From Cupriavidus campinensis (lineage in GTDB: Bacteria; Pseudomonadota; Gammaproteobacteria; Burkholderiales; Burkholderiaceae): 64,000 bases of DNA. The position numbers and the translations under genes are program-made. The stretch is from NCBI RefSeq assembly GCF_905397395.1, contig NZ_CAJPVH010000001.1:287862-351861 (forward strand), given 5' to 3'. This document shows positions 7,371-15,377 of this stretch, in pieces (the stretch's first letter is position 1; the number at the start of each line of letters is the position of its first letter). Below the pieces are notes generated by a model. That model did no database searches. It saw only the letters and a list, made by a program, of their open reading frames with translations, and was not told the DNA's origin.

Positions 7371-9131
7371 ATGTCGCAACATCCTCAGCAAACCGCCGCG
7401 TGGCCGGTGATGTCCCTCGCCGAAGCCCACGCCCGCCTGACGGCGCCCGGCTCGCCGTTCGAAACCGAGACGCGCGTGATCCGCGGCATTCCCACGACTG
7501 TCTGGAAAAACGCCCCGCCCACGCTGCGCGACCTGTTCCTGGTGGCCGCCGCCTGGGGCGAGAAGACCTTCGTCGTCTATGAGGAAGAGCGCGTCAGCTA
7601 CCGCGCATTCGCGCTGGCCGCCACGGCGTTGGCACACCAGTTGATCCAGGACGGCGTGCGCAAGGGTGACCGCGTGGCCGTGGCCATGCGCAACCTGCCG
7701 GAATGGCCGGTGGCGTTCTTCGGCGCGCTGCTGGCGGGGGCCATCGTCACGCCGCTCAATGCGTGGTGGACGGGCGCCGAACTCGAATACGGGCTGGCCG
7801 ATTCGGGCAGCCGGATTGCCATTGTCGACAGCGAGCGGCTCGGCCGCATCCTCGAGCACCTGCCCGCCTGCCCGGCGCTGGAGCGCGTCTATGTGTCGCG
7901 GCTGCCGGAGAGCGGCGATTTTTCGCAGGTCGCCGGCGACGCCCATATCGCCACGCTCGAATCCGTGATCGGCCCGTCGTCGGCCTGGAACGGCCTGCCC
8001 TCCCAATCGCTGCCGGCCATCCCGCTGGACCCGGACGAGGACGCGACGATCTTCTACACCTCGGGCACCACCGGCAAGCCGAAGGGCGCCGTGGGCTCGC
8101 ACCGCAACGCCACCTCGGTAGCCGTGGCGGCCCAGTTCAGCCCGCTGCGCAACCTGATGCGGCGCGGCGAGCCGGTGCCGGAACCCGATCCGAACGCCCC
8201 GCAGAAGGCGGCGCTGCTGGCGGTACCGTTCTTCCATGTGACCGGCTGCATGTCAGTGCTCAATGGTGCACTCGCGACGGGCGGCAAGATCGTGCTGCTG
8301 CATCGCTGGGACACGCTCCAGGCCATGGCGCTGATCGAGCGCGAACGCTGCACGGCGGCGGGCGGCGTGCCGACCATCGCCTGGCAGATCATCGAACATC
8401 CCCGGCGTGGCGACTTCGATCTGTCATCGCTGGAAAACGTGAACTACGGCGGCGCGCCGGCCTCGCCGGAGCTGGTGCGGCGCATCAAGGAGGTGTTTCC
8501 GCACGCGGCGCCCGGCATCGGCTGGGGCATGACCGAGACCTCGGCTACCTTCACCAGCCACAGCGCGGAAGAATATGTATTCCGGCCGGACAGCAGCGGC
8601 CCGGCCCTGCCGATTGGCGAGATGAAGATCGACGACGGCTTTGGGCGCGCCCTGCCCGTGGGCGAGACCGGCGAGTTGATGGTGCGCGGCGCGAACGTGG
8701 TACACGGCTACTGGAACAAGGCCGAGGCGACGGCCAAGACCTTCGTCGATGGCTGGCTGCACACCGGCGACATCGCCCGGCTGGATGCGGACGGCTTCCT
8801 CTATATCGTCGATCGGATGAAGGACATGCTGATCCGCGGCGGCGAGAACATCTACTGCATCGAGGTGGAAAGCGCGCTGTATGCGCACCCGGCCGTCATG
8901 GACGCGGCGCTGGTCGGCATTCCGCACCGCACGCTGGGCGAGGAGCCCGGCGCGGTGGTAAGCCTGAAGCCGGGCATGCAGGCCACGGAGCCGGAATTGC
9001 AGGACTTCGTGCGCCAGCAACTGGCGGCGTTCAAGGTGCCGGTGCGGATTATCGTCAGCGGGGAGATGCTGCCGCGCAATCCCAATGGGAAGATTCTGAA
9101 ATCCAACCTGCGCAAGCTGTTTGAAGCCTGA
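7371..9131 (+). CDS. Class I adenylate-forming enzyme, acyl-CoA synthetase
   Basis: Activates a carboxylic acid with ATP and then transfers the acyl group to CoA; 586 residues, the usual size. The P-loop motif is YTSGTTGKPKG (~225-235). The A5 motif is GWGMTETSA, the A7 motif WLHTGDIARLDADGF, the hinge DRMKDMLIRGGENIY, and the catalytic lysine of the C-terminal domain is in PRNPNGKILK. Adenylation and thioesterification motifs are therefore intact. It follows the SDR in the same direction. Substrate class (medium-chain fatty or aryl acid) cannot be told from sequence alone. The start ATG has GGAGG nine bases upstream. Confidence 0.92.
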   Translation: MSQHPQQTAAWPVMSLAEAHARLTAPGSPFETETRVIRGIPTTVWKNAPPTLRDLFLVAAAWGEKTFVVYEEERVSYRAFALAATALAHQLIQDGVRKGDRVAVAMRNLPEWPVAFFGALLAGAIVTPLNAWWTGAELEYGLADSGSRIAIVDSERLGRILEHLPACPALERVYVSRLPESGDFSQVAGDAHIATLESVIGPSSAWNGLPSQSLPAIPLDPDEDATIFYTSGTTGKPKGAVGSHRNATSVAVAAQFSPLRNLMRRGEPVPEPDPNAPQKAALLAVPFFHVTGCMSVLNGALATGGKIVLLHRWDTLQAMALIERERCTAAGGVPTIAWQIIEHPRRGDFDLSSLENVNYGGAPASPELVRRIKEVFPHAAPGIGWGMTETSATFTSHSAEEYVFRPDSSGPALPIGEMKIDDGFGRALPVGETGELMVRGANVVHGYWNKAEATAKTFVDGWLHTGDIARLDADGFLYIVDRMKDMLIRGGENIYCIEVESALYAHPAVMDAALVGIPHRTLGEEPGAVVSLKPGMQATEPELQDFVRQQLAAFKVPVRIIVSGEMLPRNPNGKILKSNLRKLFEA

Positions 9132-9146
9132 CGTGGCCCCCCAGGC

Positions 9147-9626
9147 TTACTTGACCGGGATCGGTGTCCCCGCCGGCACCGGCACCGCCGTCACTGCGTT
9201 CTGCGGACTGCCGCTGACGATGCGGTCGGAATAGGTCAGGTAGACCAGCGTGTTGCGCTTGCGGTCTACCGCGCGCACCACGTGCAGGGTCTTGAACAGG
9301 ATCGACATCCGCTCGGAAAACACGTCTTCCTGCGCCTTGACCGGGCCCTTGAAGCTGATGGGGCCCACCTGGCGGCAGGCGATCGACGCTTCGGGCGGGT
9401 CTTCGGCCATGCCCAGCGAGCCCTTGATGCCGCCCGTGCGCGCCCGCGAGACGTAGCAGGTGATGCCGTCCACCTGCGGATCGTCGTAGGCTTCGATCAC
9501 CACCTTGTCGGAGCCGGTGACGCGGAAATTCGTGCTGACGCTGCCGATTTCTTCGGCCTGCGTGGCGCCGGAGAGCGCGCACAGGCCGGCGGCGGCCACC
9601 ATCCCGATGCGGAATTTCGCCATCAT
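9147..9626 (-). CDS. creA: CreA-family exported protein
   Basis: Protein of 159 residues with a signal peptide (basic MMAKFR, hydrophobic IGMVAAAGLCALSG, cleavage after ATQA). The mature part carries the CreA-family patterns GSVSTNFRVTGSDKVVIEAYDDP, GITCYVSRARTGGIKG, DPPEASIACRQVGPI and FKTLHVVRAVD. Two cysteines (CYVS and ACRQ) may form a disulphide. The family is periplasmic and its function is unknown; in E. coli the gene neighbours creBCD. Here the start ATG shares its A with the stop codon of the upstream thioesterase (TGATG), so the two are translationally coupled. Confidence 0.9.
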   Translation of the reverse strand: MMAKFRIGMVAAAGLCALSGATQAEEIGSVSTNFRVTGSDKVVIEAYDDPQVDGITCYVSRARTGGIKGSLGMAEDPPEASIACRQVGPISFKGPVKAQEDVFSERMSILFKTLHVVRAVDRKRNTLVYLTYSDRIVSGSPQNAVTAVPVPAGTPIPVK

Positions 9627-10111
9627 CAGTCCGCCGATCCCTTGATCTCGTCGTGCCGGCGCTCCATTTCCTGGCGCAGCGCGCGGCGCTGCTGCGCGGC
9701 GGCAAAGCGCTGGCGCTCCACCTCGTCGCGCGGTTGCAGCGGCGGCACCTCGGCCGGCGCACCGTTGTCGTCCACGGCCACCATCGTGAAATAGCAGCTA
9801 TTGGTATGCCGGACCACCTTGCTACGAATATTCTCAGTCACCACCTTGATGCCGATTTCCATCGAGCTGCGGCCGGTGTAGTTCACGGCGGACAGGAAGG
9901 TGACGAGTTCGCCCACGTGAATCGGCTGGCGGAACATCACCTGATCCACCGACAGCGTGACCACGTAGCGGCCGGCGTAGCGGCTGGCGCAGGCGTAGGC
10001 CACCATGTCCAGGTACTTCAGGATGGTGCCCCCGTGCACGTTGCCGGAGAAGTTGGCCATGTCCGGCGTCATCAGCACGGTCATGGAAAGCTGGTGGGAC
10101 AGATCGTTCAT
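9626..10111 (-). CDS. Acyl-CoA thioesterase, hotdog fold (YciA/BACH type)
   Basis: Cytosolic thioesterase of 161 residues. The hotdog active-site segment NFSGNVHGGTILKYLD lies at residues ~20-35, followed by the long central helix, and YTGRSSMEIGIKV forms the second half of the sheet. The acyl-CoA thioesterase subfamily carries the same N-V-H-G-G pattern with an Asp in the helix. A charged C-terminal helix (QPRDEVERQRFAAAQQRRALRQEMERRHDE) extends the fold. I chose ATG 10111, where similarity begins; the upstream frame runs into the hupB terminator. Its stop overlaps the creA start by one base. Confidence 0.9.
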   Translation of the reverse strand: MNDLSHQLSMTVLMTPDMANFSGNVHGGTILKYLDMVAYACASRYAGRYVVTLSVDQVMFRQPIHVGELVTFLSAVNYTGRSSMEIGIKVVTENIRSKVVRHTNSCYFTMVAVDDNGAPAEVPPLQPRDEVERQRFAAAQQRRALRQEMERRHDEIKGSAD

Positions 10112-10203
10112 CGCAGAAAATCCAGAAATCGAGCCTGAGGCGCGGGCAGTGTAACCCGACGCGGCGTGCCCATGGCGCAAATCCGCGCGTGGATGCCAGG
10201 CCC

Positions 10204-10233
10204 AAAAAGAAAAGCGGCCCCGAAGGCCGCTTT
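10204..10233 (-). terminator. Terminator of hupB
   Basis: On the minus strand AAAGCGGCC-TTCGG-GGCCGCTTT is followed by a T-rich tract (TCTTTTT). The loop TTCGG is of the stable tetraloop type. It ends hupB transcription before the thioesterase gene. Confidence 0.85.
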
Positions 10234-10259
10234 CCATGCTTTCAAGAACGCGAACTTGC

Positions 10260-10541
10260 TTACTTCTTCTTGTTCACGGCGTCCTTGAAACCCTGGCCGG
10301 CGGAGAACTTCACCGTCTTGGCGGCCGGGATCTTGATCGTTTCGCCGGTGCGCGGATTGCGGCCGGTACGGGCAGCACGCTTGCCCGAGCTGAAGCTACC
10401 AAACCCCACCAGGGTGACCGAGTCCCCCTTGGCCACTGCCTTTTTGATACTGTCCAGCGCGGCGTTCAGCGCGCGCTCGGCGGCGGCGTTGCTGAGTTCT
10501 GCTTCCGCGGCGATGGCCGATACCAGTTCACCTTTATTCAT
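10260..10541 (-). CDS. hupB: DNA-binding protein HU (beta type)
   Basis: Histone-like nucleoid protein of 93 residues, the normal length. It begins [25 protein letters not shown], has the core [26 protein letters not shown] with the proline-tipped RNPRTG arm that intercalates in DNA, and ends in a lysine-rich tail (NKKK). It binds DNA non-specifically as a dimer and bends it. Start ATG at 10541. It is monocistronic, with a terminator directly downstream. A second HU-family gene with a long basic tail lies at 3945. Confidence 0.96.
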   Translation of the reverse strand: MNKGELVSAIAAEAELSNAAAERALNAALDSIKKAVAKGDSVTLVGFGSFSSGKRAARTGRNPRTGETIKIPAAKTVKFSAGQGFKDAVNKKK

Positions 10542-10998
10542 GGCTAGATTTCCCTTGTTGGTCGTCGTCACCGGACATCTGCCTGCCGGCAAATTACCGA
10601 TCGGCGCAGTCTAATCTGCCCTTTGCGCCTTGGGCAATCCCCAGTGGCACCGAAGCAACGAAAACGGCCGGAAATCCTTCTCTGGCAAGACTTAGCGGGG
10701 GTTTTACCCCTCTTTTCCCTGAATGGAATCGTCACTTTTCAGGCCCGGCACGTATCGTACGGCGCACACCTGAGAACCCGTGCCTCCGCGGCCTGCGCTT
10801 GCCAGCAGCGCACCATTCTGGGCCGCGCCCGCCGGCCGCGACGCCCGATTTTGGCGCATGACGATCCATAATGAGGCGGGACTCGACCCGGGGCCCGCGC
10901 CATTCGCGCAATAGTTGACCTGACAACTCACCCGCAAACGCCACGTCAGTGCGCCGCGCACCGCCTCGGCGCTATTTTCCCCATTTTGCATCGCAATC
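10542..10998. other. Intergenic region between hupB and the ammonium transporter
   Basis: Holds the hupB upstream region and the upstream control region of the ammonium transporter. GTGCG-CCG-CGCAC (10949-10961) is a perfect inverted repeat about 40 bases before the sigma-54 promoter and could be an activator site, but it does not match the NtrC consensus well. No coding capacity is apparent; one short antisense frame here looks like chance. Confidence 0.4.
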
Positions 10999-11014
10999 TG
11001 GAACGGATTTTGCA
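10999..11014 (+). promoter_or_regulatory. Sigma-54 (RpoN) promoter of the ammonium transporter
   Basis: TGGAACG-GATT-TTGCA matches the -24/-12 consensus TGGCACG-N4-TTGCA at all but one position, with exactly 10 bases between GG and GC. Transcription would start near 11025, about 24 bases before the ATG. This fits nitrogen-limitation control through NtrC, which is established for ammonium transporters. Confidence 0.8.
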
Positions 11015-11048
11015 TACTCGTGCTCCCATTTTGAGCATTGAGGTAGCA

Positions 11049-12251
11049 ATGGAAAACTGGAAAACGGGCGCCGATGCGATGTTCATCCTGCTCGGTGCCA
11101 TCCTGGTACTGGCCATGCATGCGGGATTTGCGTTCCTGGAACTCGGCACGGTGCGCAAGAAAAACCAGGTGAATGCACTGGTGAAAATCCTTGTTGATTT
11201 TGCTGTTTCCACGATTGCTTACTTTTTTGTCGGTTATACGGTGGCGTACGGGGTGCAATTCATGTCCGGTGCGGAAGTCCTGGCACAAAAGAGCGGATAT
11301 GAACTGGTCAAGTTCTTCTTCCTCGCCACATTTGCCGCAGCGATTCCGGCGATTATTTCGGGCGGCATTGCCGAGCGCTCCCGATTCAACCCGCAACTGG
11401 TCGCCACGTTCATTCTGGTCGGCTTTGTCTACCCGTTCTTCGAAGGCATCGCCTGGAACAACCGCTTCGGCATCCAGGACTGGATCGCCTCGGTGGCGGG
11501 CTCACCGTTCCACGATTTCGCGGGCTCGGTAGTCGTCCACGCGGTGGGCGGCTGGATCGCCCTGCCCGCTGTGCTGCTGCTCGGCGCCCGGCGCGGCCGG
11601 TACGCGAAGGACGGCCGCATCAGCGCGCATCCGCCCTCGAACATCCCCTTCCTGGCGCTAGGCGCCTGGGTGCTGGCGGTGGGCTGGTTCGGCTTCAATG
11701 TGATGAGCGCCCAGACCGTGGACAAGATCAGCGGCCTGGTGGCCATCAACTCGCTGATGGCCATGGCCGGCGGCACGCTGGCGGCGTGGTGGGCTGGCCG
11801 CAACGATCCCGGCTTCGCCTACAACGGCCCGCTGGCCGGGCTGGTGGCCGTGTGCGCCGGCTCGGACCTGATGCATCCGCTCGGCGCGCTGATCACCGGC
11901 GCCGTGGCCGGCGTGCTGTTCGTCTACCTGTTTACGCTGGCCCAGAACAAATGGCATATCGATGACGTGCTGGGCGTCTGGCCGCTGCACGGCCTGTGCG
12001 GCGCCTGGGGCGGCATCGCGGCGGGCATCTTCGGCAGCCATGCGCTTGGCGGCATGGGCGGGGTCTCGCTCGGCGCGCAGCTGATCGGCACGGCGCTTGG
12101 CATCGCCATCGCGCTGGTGGGCGGTACGGTGGTCTACGGTGCACTGAAGAAATTCGTCGGAATACGGCTCGATGCCGAAGCCGAGTTCAATGGCGCTGAC
12201 CTCACCCTGCACCGCATTTCGGCCACCCCGGAGCGCGAGACCAACTGGTAA
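11049..12251 (+). CDS. amtB: Ammonium transporter (Amt family)
   Basis: Trimeric inner-membrane ammonium channel/transporter of 400 residues with 11 predicted helices. The twin histidines of the conduction pore are His164 (GSVVVHAVGG) and His314 (WPLHGLCGAWGG). The ATG at 11049 has AGG six bases before it and lies 24 bases downstream of the predicted sigma-54 start; an upstream in-frame start would fall inside the promoter. Unlike many bacteria, no glnK (PII) gene is adjacent. The C-terminal cytoplasmic tail (ALKKFVGIRLDAEAEFNGADLTLH) is the segment that PII proteins normally contact. A strong terminator follows. Confidence 0.93.
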   Translation: MENWKTGADAMFILLGAILVLAMHAGFAFLELGTVRKKNQVNALVKILVDFAVSTIAYFFVGYTVAYGVQFMSGAEVLAQKSGYELVKFFFLATFAAAIPAIISGGIAERSRFNPQLVATFILVGFVYPFFEGIAWNNRFGIQDWIASVAGSPFHDFAGSVVVHAVGGWIALPAVLLLGARRGRYAKDGRISAHPPSNIPFLALGAWVLAVGWFGFNVMSAQTVDKISGLVAINSLMAMAGGTLAAWWAGRNDPGFAYNGPLAGLVAVCAGSDLMHPLGALITGAVAGVLFVYLFTLAQNKWHIDDVLGVWPLHGLCGAWGGIAAGIFGSHALGGMGGVSLGAQLIGTALGIAIALVGGTVVYGALKKFVGIRLDAEAEFNGADLTLHRISATPERETNW

Positions 12252-12274
12252 TCCGCCCTGATGGGGATTGCGCG

Positions 12275-12304
12275 AAAGCGGCCGGACAGCGTTCCGGCCG
12301 CTTT
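12275..12304 (+). terminator. Terminator of the ammonium transporter gene
   Basis: Twelve-base stem AAAGCGGCCGGA / TCCGGCCGCTTT with a 6-base loop, 23 bases after the stop codon. The T tract is short (CTTTGCTATTT). Confidence 0.8.
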
Positions 12305-12404
12305 GCTATTTACGCAGATCGAACGGCGGATTTTCGCGAAATTATTAACTTGAACTTGCCCGCGACGAGGCCAATAATGCCCTTGCCTAACAGGAGCATG
12401 CCCC

Positions 12405-13271
12405 ATGGATACCTCTTCGTTGCAGAGCATTCGCGAGCTGATCATCGGTTACGCCACCGTGTTCGGCGTCAAGATCCTGGCCGCGCTGGCCTTCTGGGTC
12501 ATCGGCCGCTGGCTGATCCATTTCGTGGTCCGGCTGGTGCAGAACTCGCTGGGCAGGCAGAAGGTGGACCCCACGCTGCTGCGCTACGTCGGTTCCATCG
12601 TCACCGTCACCCTCAACGTGGTGCTGGTGATCGGCATCCTTGGTTACTTCGGCATTCAGACCACCACCTTCGCGGCGCTGATTGCGGCGGCGGGCGTGGC
12701 CATCGGCATGGCGTGGTCGGGGCTGATGTCGAATTTCGCCGCCGGCGCCTTCCTTGTGGTGCTGCGTCCGTTCAAGGTGGGCGATTTCGTGACCATCGGC
12801 GGCGTGACCGGCACGGTCAGGGAGATCGGCCTGTTTGCCACCACCCTGGACACGCCGGACAACGTGCTGACCGTGGTCGGCAACAACAAGATCTTCTCGG
12901 ACACCATCCAGAATTTCACCGCCAATGCCTACCGGCGCGTGGAACTGAAGGCGCAACTGGCGGGCTCGACCGACGCAGCCGCCGCGGTGGCGCTGCTCAA
13001 GGAGCGCATCGGCACGATTCCCAACGTCCTGGCCGAACCGCCGGTGGACGTGGAAATCCTCGAGTTCACGCTGGTCGGCCCGGTGCTCGCCGTGCGGCCG
13101 CACTGCCATAACGATCATTACTGGCAGGTCTATTTCGATACCAACCGTGTGATTCGGGAGAGCTTTGGCCAGGCTGGCTTTGCCGCCCCGATGCCGGCGC
13201 AGATGGTGGTCATGCAACCTGCCCCGGCCATGCCGATTGCGCCGGCGGCGCCGGCCAACCAGGCCGCCTGA
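12405..13271 (+). CDS. mscS: Small-conductance mechanosensitive channel, MscS family
   Basis: Inner-membrane tension-gated channel of 288 residues, the size of E. coli MscS. It has three N-terminal helices; the pore helix is the Gly/Ala-rich AALIAAAGVAIGMAWSGLMSNFAAGAFLVV (written here in parts: AALIAAAGVAIGMAWSGL then MSNFAAGAF). The beta domain starts RPFKVGDFVTIGGVTGTV, and the alpha/beta cage domain runs to ~residue 255. The C-terminal Pro/Ala-rich tail (PAPAMPIAPAAPANQAA) is longer than usual. CAGGAG lies eight bases before the ATG. It releases solutes on hypo-osmotic shock, in keeping with the osmoregulated glucan genes and second MscS-type channel nearby. Confidence 0.93.
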   Translation: MDTSSLQSIRELIIGYATVFGVKILAALAFWVIGRWLIHFVVRLVQNSLGRQKVDPTLLRYVGSIVTVTLNVVLVIGILGYFGIQTTTFAALIAAAGVAIGMAWSGLMSNFAAGAFLVVLRPFKVGDFVTIGGVTGTVREIGLFATTLDTPDNVLTVVGNNKIFSDTIQNFTANAYRRVELKAQLAGSTDAAAAVALLKERIGTIPNVLAEPPVDVEILEFTLVGPVLAVRPHCHNDHYWQVYFDTNRVIRESFGQAGFAAPMPAQMVVMQPAPAMPIAPAAPANQAA

Positions 13272-14489
13272 TCAGGCGGGCACGCCCGCGCCAACCCGCC
13301 CGTAACGCCGCATCAGGACCGCGCTGCAGCCGCAGAGGGCCATCACCACGGCAAGCGGGAGCGCGGTGCCGTCGTGCCACAGGCTGACGGCAGCGCCGGC
13401 CAGCGTGCCGAAGCCGAACTGGAGCGTGCCCATCAGCGCGGACGCCGTCCCCGCGCGATGGCTCTGGTGCGCCAGCGCCAGCGCCGACGCATTCGGCGTG
13501 ATGCACCCCATTCCCGCCAGAAAGACGAAGAAGCCCACCAGCAGCACCGGCAGCACGGCCATGCCCGCCAGCGCCGCGACGGCCAGCATCAGGCCAGCCA
13601 GCAGCGGCGCGTACAGGGCCATGCCCAGCACGGCGTCGAGCGAGCGCGCGCGCACCAGCCGCGCGTTGATCTGGGACATCGCGATCAGCCCGAACGCGTT
13701 CGCCCCGAACACGAACCCATAGTGCGAGGGGTCGATGCCATGCAACTCGATCAGCACGAACGGCGACCCGGCGATATAGGCGAACATGCCCGCCTGCACG
13801 CAGCCCGCCGTGAGCGAGTAGCCCAGGAATTCGCGGTCGCGCAGCAACTCCCAGTAGTTGCGCAGGACGGTGCCCGGGTGCAGCGTGCGCCGGTGCGCCG
13901 GATCGAGCGACTCCTCCATCCGTGCGTGAACGAACCAAAGGATCAGCACCGCCGCGCCACAATGGACCCAGAAGATCGCGCGCCAGCCCAGGGCGGACAG
14001 GATGGCCCCGCCGATCAGCGGCGCGAGGATCGGCGCCAGGCCCATCACCAGCATCAGGGACGAGAACGCCCGCGCCGATTCCTTGGCCTCGAGCCGGTCC
14101 CGGATCACGGCGCGCGACACCACGAGGCCCGTGCAGCCGCCCAGCGCCTCCAGGAAGCGCCACAGCATCAGCGACTCCACGCTGCCGGCCAGTGCGCAGC
14201 CGGCGGCGGCGGCGCCGTACAGCGTCAGTCCTATATAGAGGGGCGCCTTGCGGCCGTAGCGGTCGCTGATCGGACCATAGAACGCCTGCCCGATCGCCAG
14301 CCCGACCAGGAAGGTGCCCAGCGTCAGCTGCACCTGCCCGATCTCGGTGTGGAGGTCTGCCGCGAGCGCCGGAAAGCTCGGCAGATACATGTCGATCGAC
14401 AGCGGCGCCAGCGCGGTCAGCGAGGCACAGATCAACAACCAGAGGGGAAAGCGGGTGGAAGACGTGGGCGCGCGCGGGGTGGCAGTCAT
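13272..14489 (-). CDS. Bcr/CflA-family multidrug efflux MFS transporter
   Basis: Twelve-helix drug:proton antiporter of 405 residues. The Bcr/CflA hallmark LTALAPLSIDMYLPSFPAL is in helix 1, GPISDRYGRKAPL is the A-motif loop, and GGCTGLVVSRAVIRD is in helix 4-5. I chose ATG 14489 (MTATPRAPTS), just before the first membrane segment; the longer frame upstream has no family support. Substrates such as bicyclomycin, chloramphenicol or sulphonamides are typical of the family but not predictable. It is transcribed away from the small exported protein gene at 14682, and the two share a promoter region of about 190 bases. Confidence 0.9.
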   Translation of the reverse strand: MTATPRAPTSSTRFPLWLLICASLTALAPLSIDMYLPSFPALAADLHTEIGQVQLTLGTFLVGLAIGQAFYGPISDRYGRKAPLYIGLTLYGAAAAGCALAGSVESLMLWRFLEALGGCTGLVVSRAVIRDRLEAKESARAFSSLMLVMGLAPILAPLIGGAILSALGWRAIFWVHCGAAVLILWFVHARMEESLDPAHRRTLHPGTVLRNYWELLRDREFLGYSLTAGCVQAGMFAYIAGSPFVLIELHGIDPSHYGFVFGANAFGLIAMSQINARLVRARSLDAVLGMALYAPLLAGLMLAVAALAGMAVLPVLLVGFFVFLAGMGCITPNASALALAHQSHRAGTASALMGTLQFGFGTLAGAAVSLWHDGTALPLAVVMALCGCSAVLMRRYGRVGAGVPA

Positions 14490-14681
14490 GAAACGGTTCC
14501 GAAGACAAGGCGCAATTGTTGCACAGGTTACAAAGCGTGCTTTCGGTGTGGCGTGGCTTTCGCATGCACGGGGGTGGAGGGTACAATGCCTGCCTGTCGG
14601 CACCGATGTTGCGCCGACCGCGTAGTCGGACGCACAGCGGGAGACGGGTCACGGGAGCCGTCCCCGGCAACGCTAGCCCGC

Positions 14682-15263
14682 ATGACCATACGACAAACGC
14701 CGATCATTGTTTCGCTGAGCCTGGTTGCCTTGGCAACCCTGCCGCTGCTGCCCGCGTGGGCCGCGCCGGTCAGGGCGCCGGTCACGGCTTCCGCGCCGGC
14801 ACCCGCTCCCGTGCCCGTGGATGAAGCCGACGCCTTGTCGCGCATGCTCAAGGGTGCCGCCACCGGCCAGAACACCGGCGGCGCCGGCGTCCCCGAACTG
14901 CTCCGCAACACCAGCCGCCCCGACGGCGTGCTGGCCCGCGCCTGCCGCCAACTCAACGATGCCCTGCCCATCGAGATCGATGGCGAGACGCGCCTGCGCC
15001 GCTGCCAGTCGGTGCCAGGCAAGCACGTGCTGTTCCAGTTGGAGCTGACCAACTATCGTGGGCCGATGCTTGACCTGGCCAGTTTCGAGGTCAACTACGC
15101 CGCGCCGCTGCAACGTAACATCTGCGCCAACCGCGACGTGGAAATCCTGACCAAGCTCGGCGTCAGCATGATGTTCCGCTACATGACCCGCAAGGACCGC
15201 GGCGAGCGCCGCGTGGGCGATGTCTATATCAATGCGCCGATCTGCGTGTCGGCCCTGAGATAA
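14682..15263 (+). CDS. Exported protein of unknown function
   Basis: I do not recognise this family. The 193-residue product has a signal peptide (hydrophobic IIVSLSLVALATLPLLPA, cleavage near AWA), an Ala/Pro-rich linker (APVTASAPAPAPVPV) and a soluble periplasmic domain. Four cysteines (in ARACRQL, LRRCQSV, RNICANR and APICVSA) could form two disulphides. The C-terminal half (NYAAPLQRNICANRDVEILTKLGVSMMFRYMTRKD) resembles small exported proteins with a conserved C-X-N pattern. The start is ATG 14682, without a strong Shine-Dalgarno sequence. It is divergent from the drug exporter and convergent to opgH across a very strong terminator. Confidence 0.75.
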   Translation: MTIRQTPIIVSLSLVALATLPLLPAWAAPVRAPVTASAPAPAPVPVDEADALSRMLKGAATGQNTGGAGVPELLRNTSRPDGVLARACRQLNDALPIEIDGETRLRRCQSVPGKHVLFQLELTNYRGPMLDLASFEVNYAAPLQRNICANRDVEILTKLGVSMMFRYMTRKDRGERRVGDVYINAPICVSALR

Positions 15264-15309
15264 GTCCCCACCCGCCCCCGATACAACGGTTTAAAACGAC
15301 AGGACGAAA

Positions 15310-15350
15310 AAAACGGCAGGTCAGCCCAACCGGGGCTGACCTGCCGTTTT
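15310..15350. terminator. Bidirectional terminator with an 18-bp perfect stem
   Basis: AAAACGGCAGGTCAGCCC pairs perfectly with GGGCTGACCTGCCGTTTT around a 5-base loop. It has A/T runs at both ends and sits between the exported-protein gene (plus) and opgH (minus), so it can stop transcription from both sides. Confidence 0.92.
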
Positions 15351-15377
15351 GACTTGCGTCAGGCCGGAGGTCGTCTA

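Noticed and set aside
6519..8237. 572-codon minus frame opposite the SDR and acyl-CoA ligase
   Set aside because: Both plus-strand genes have full motif sets; the antisense product is low-complexity.
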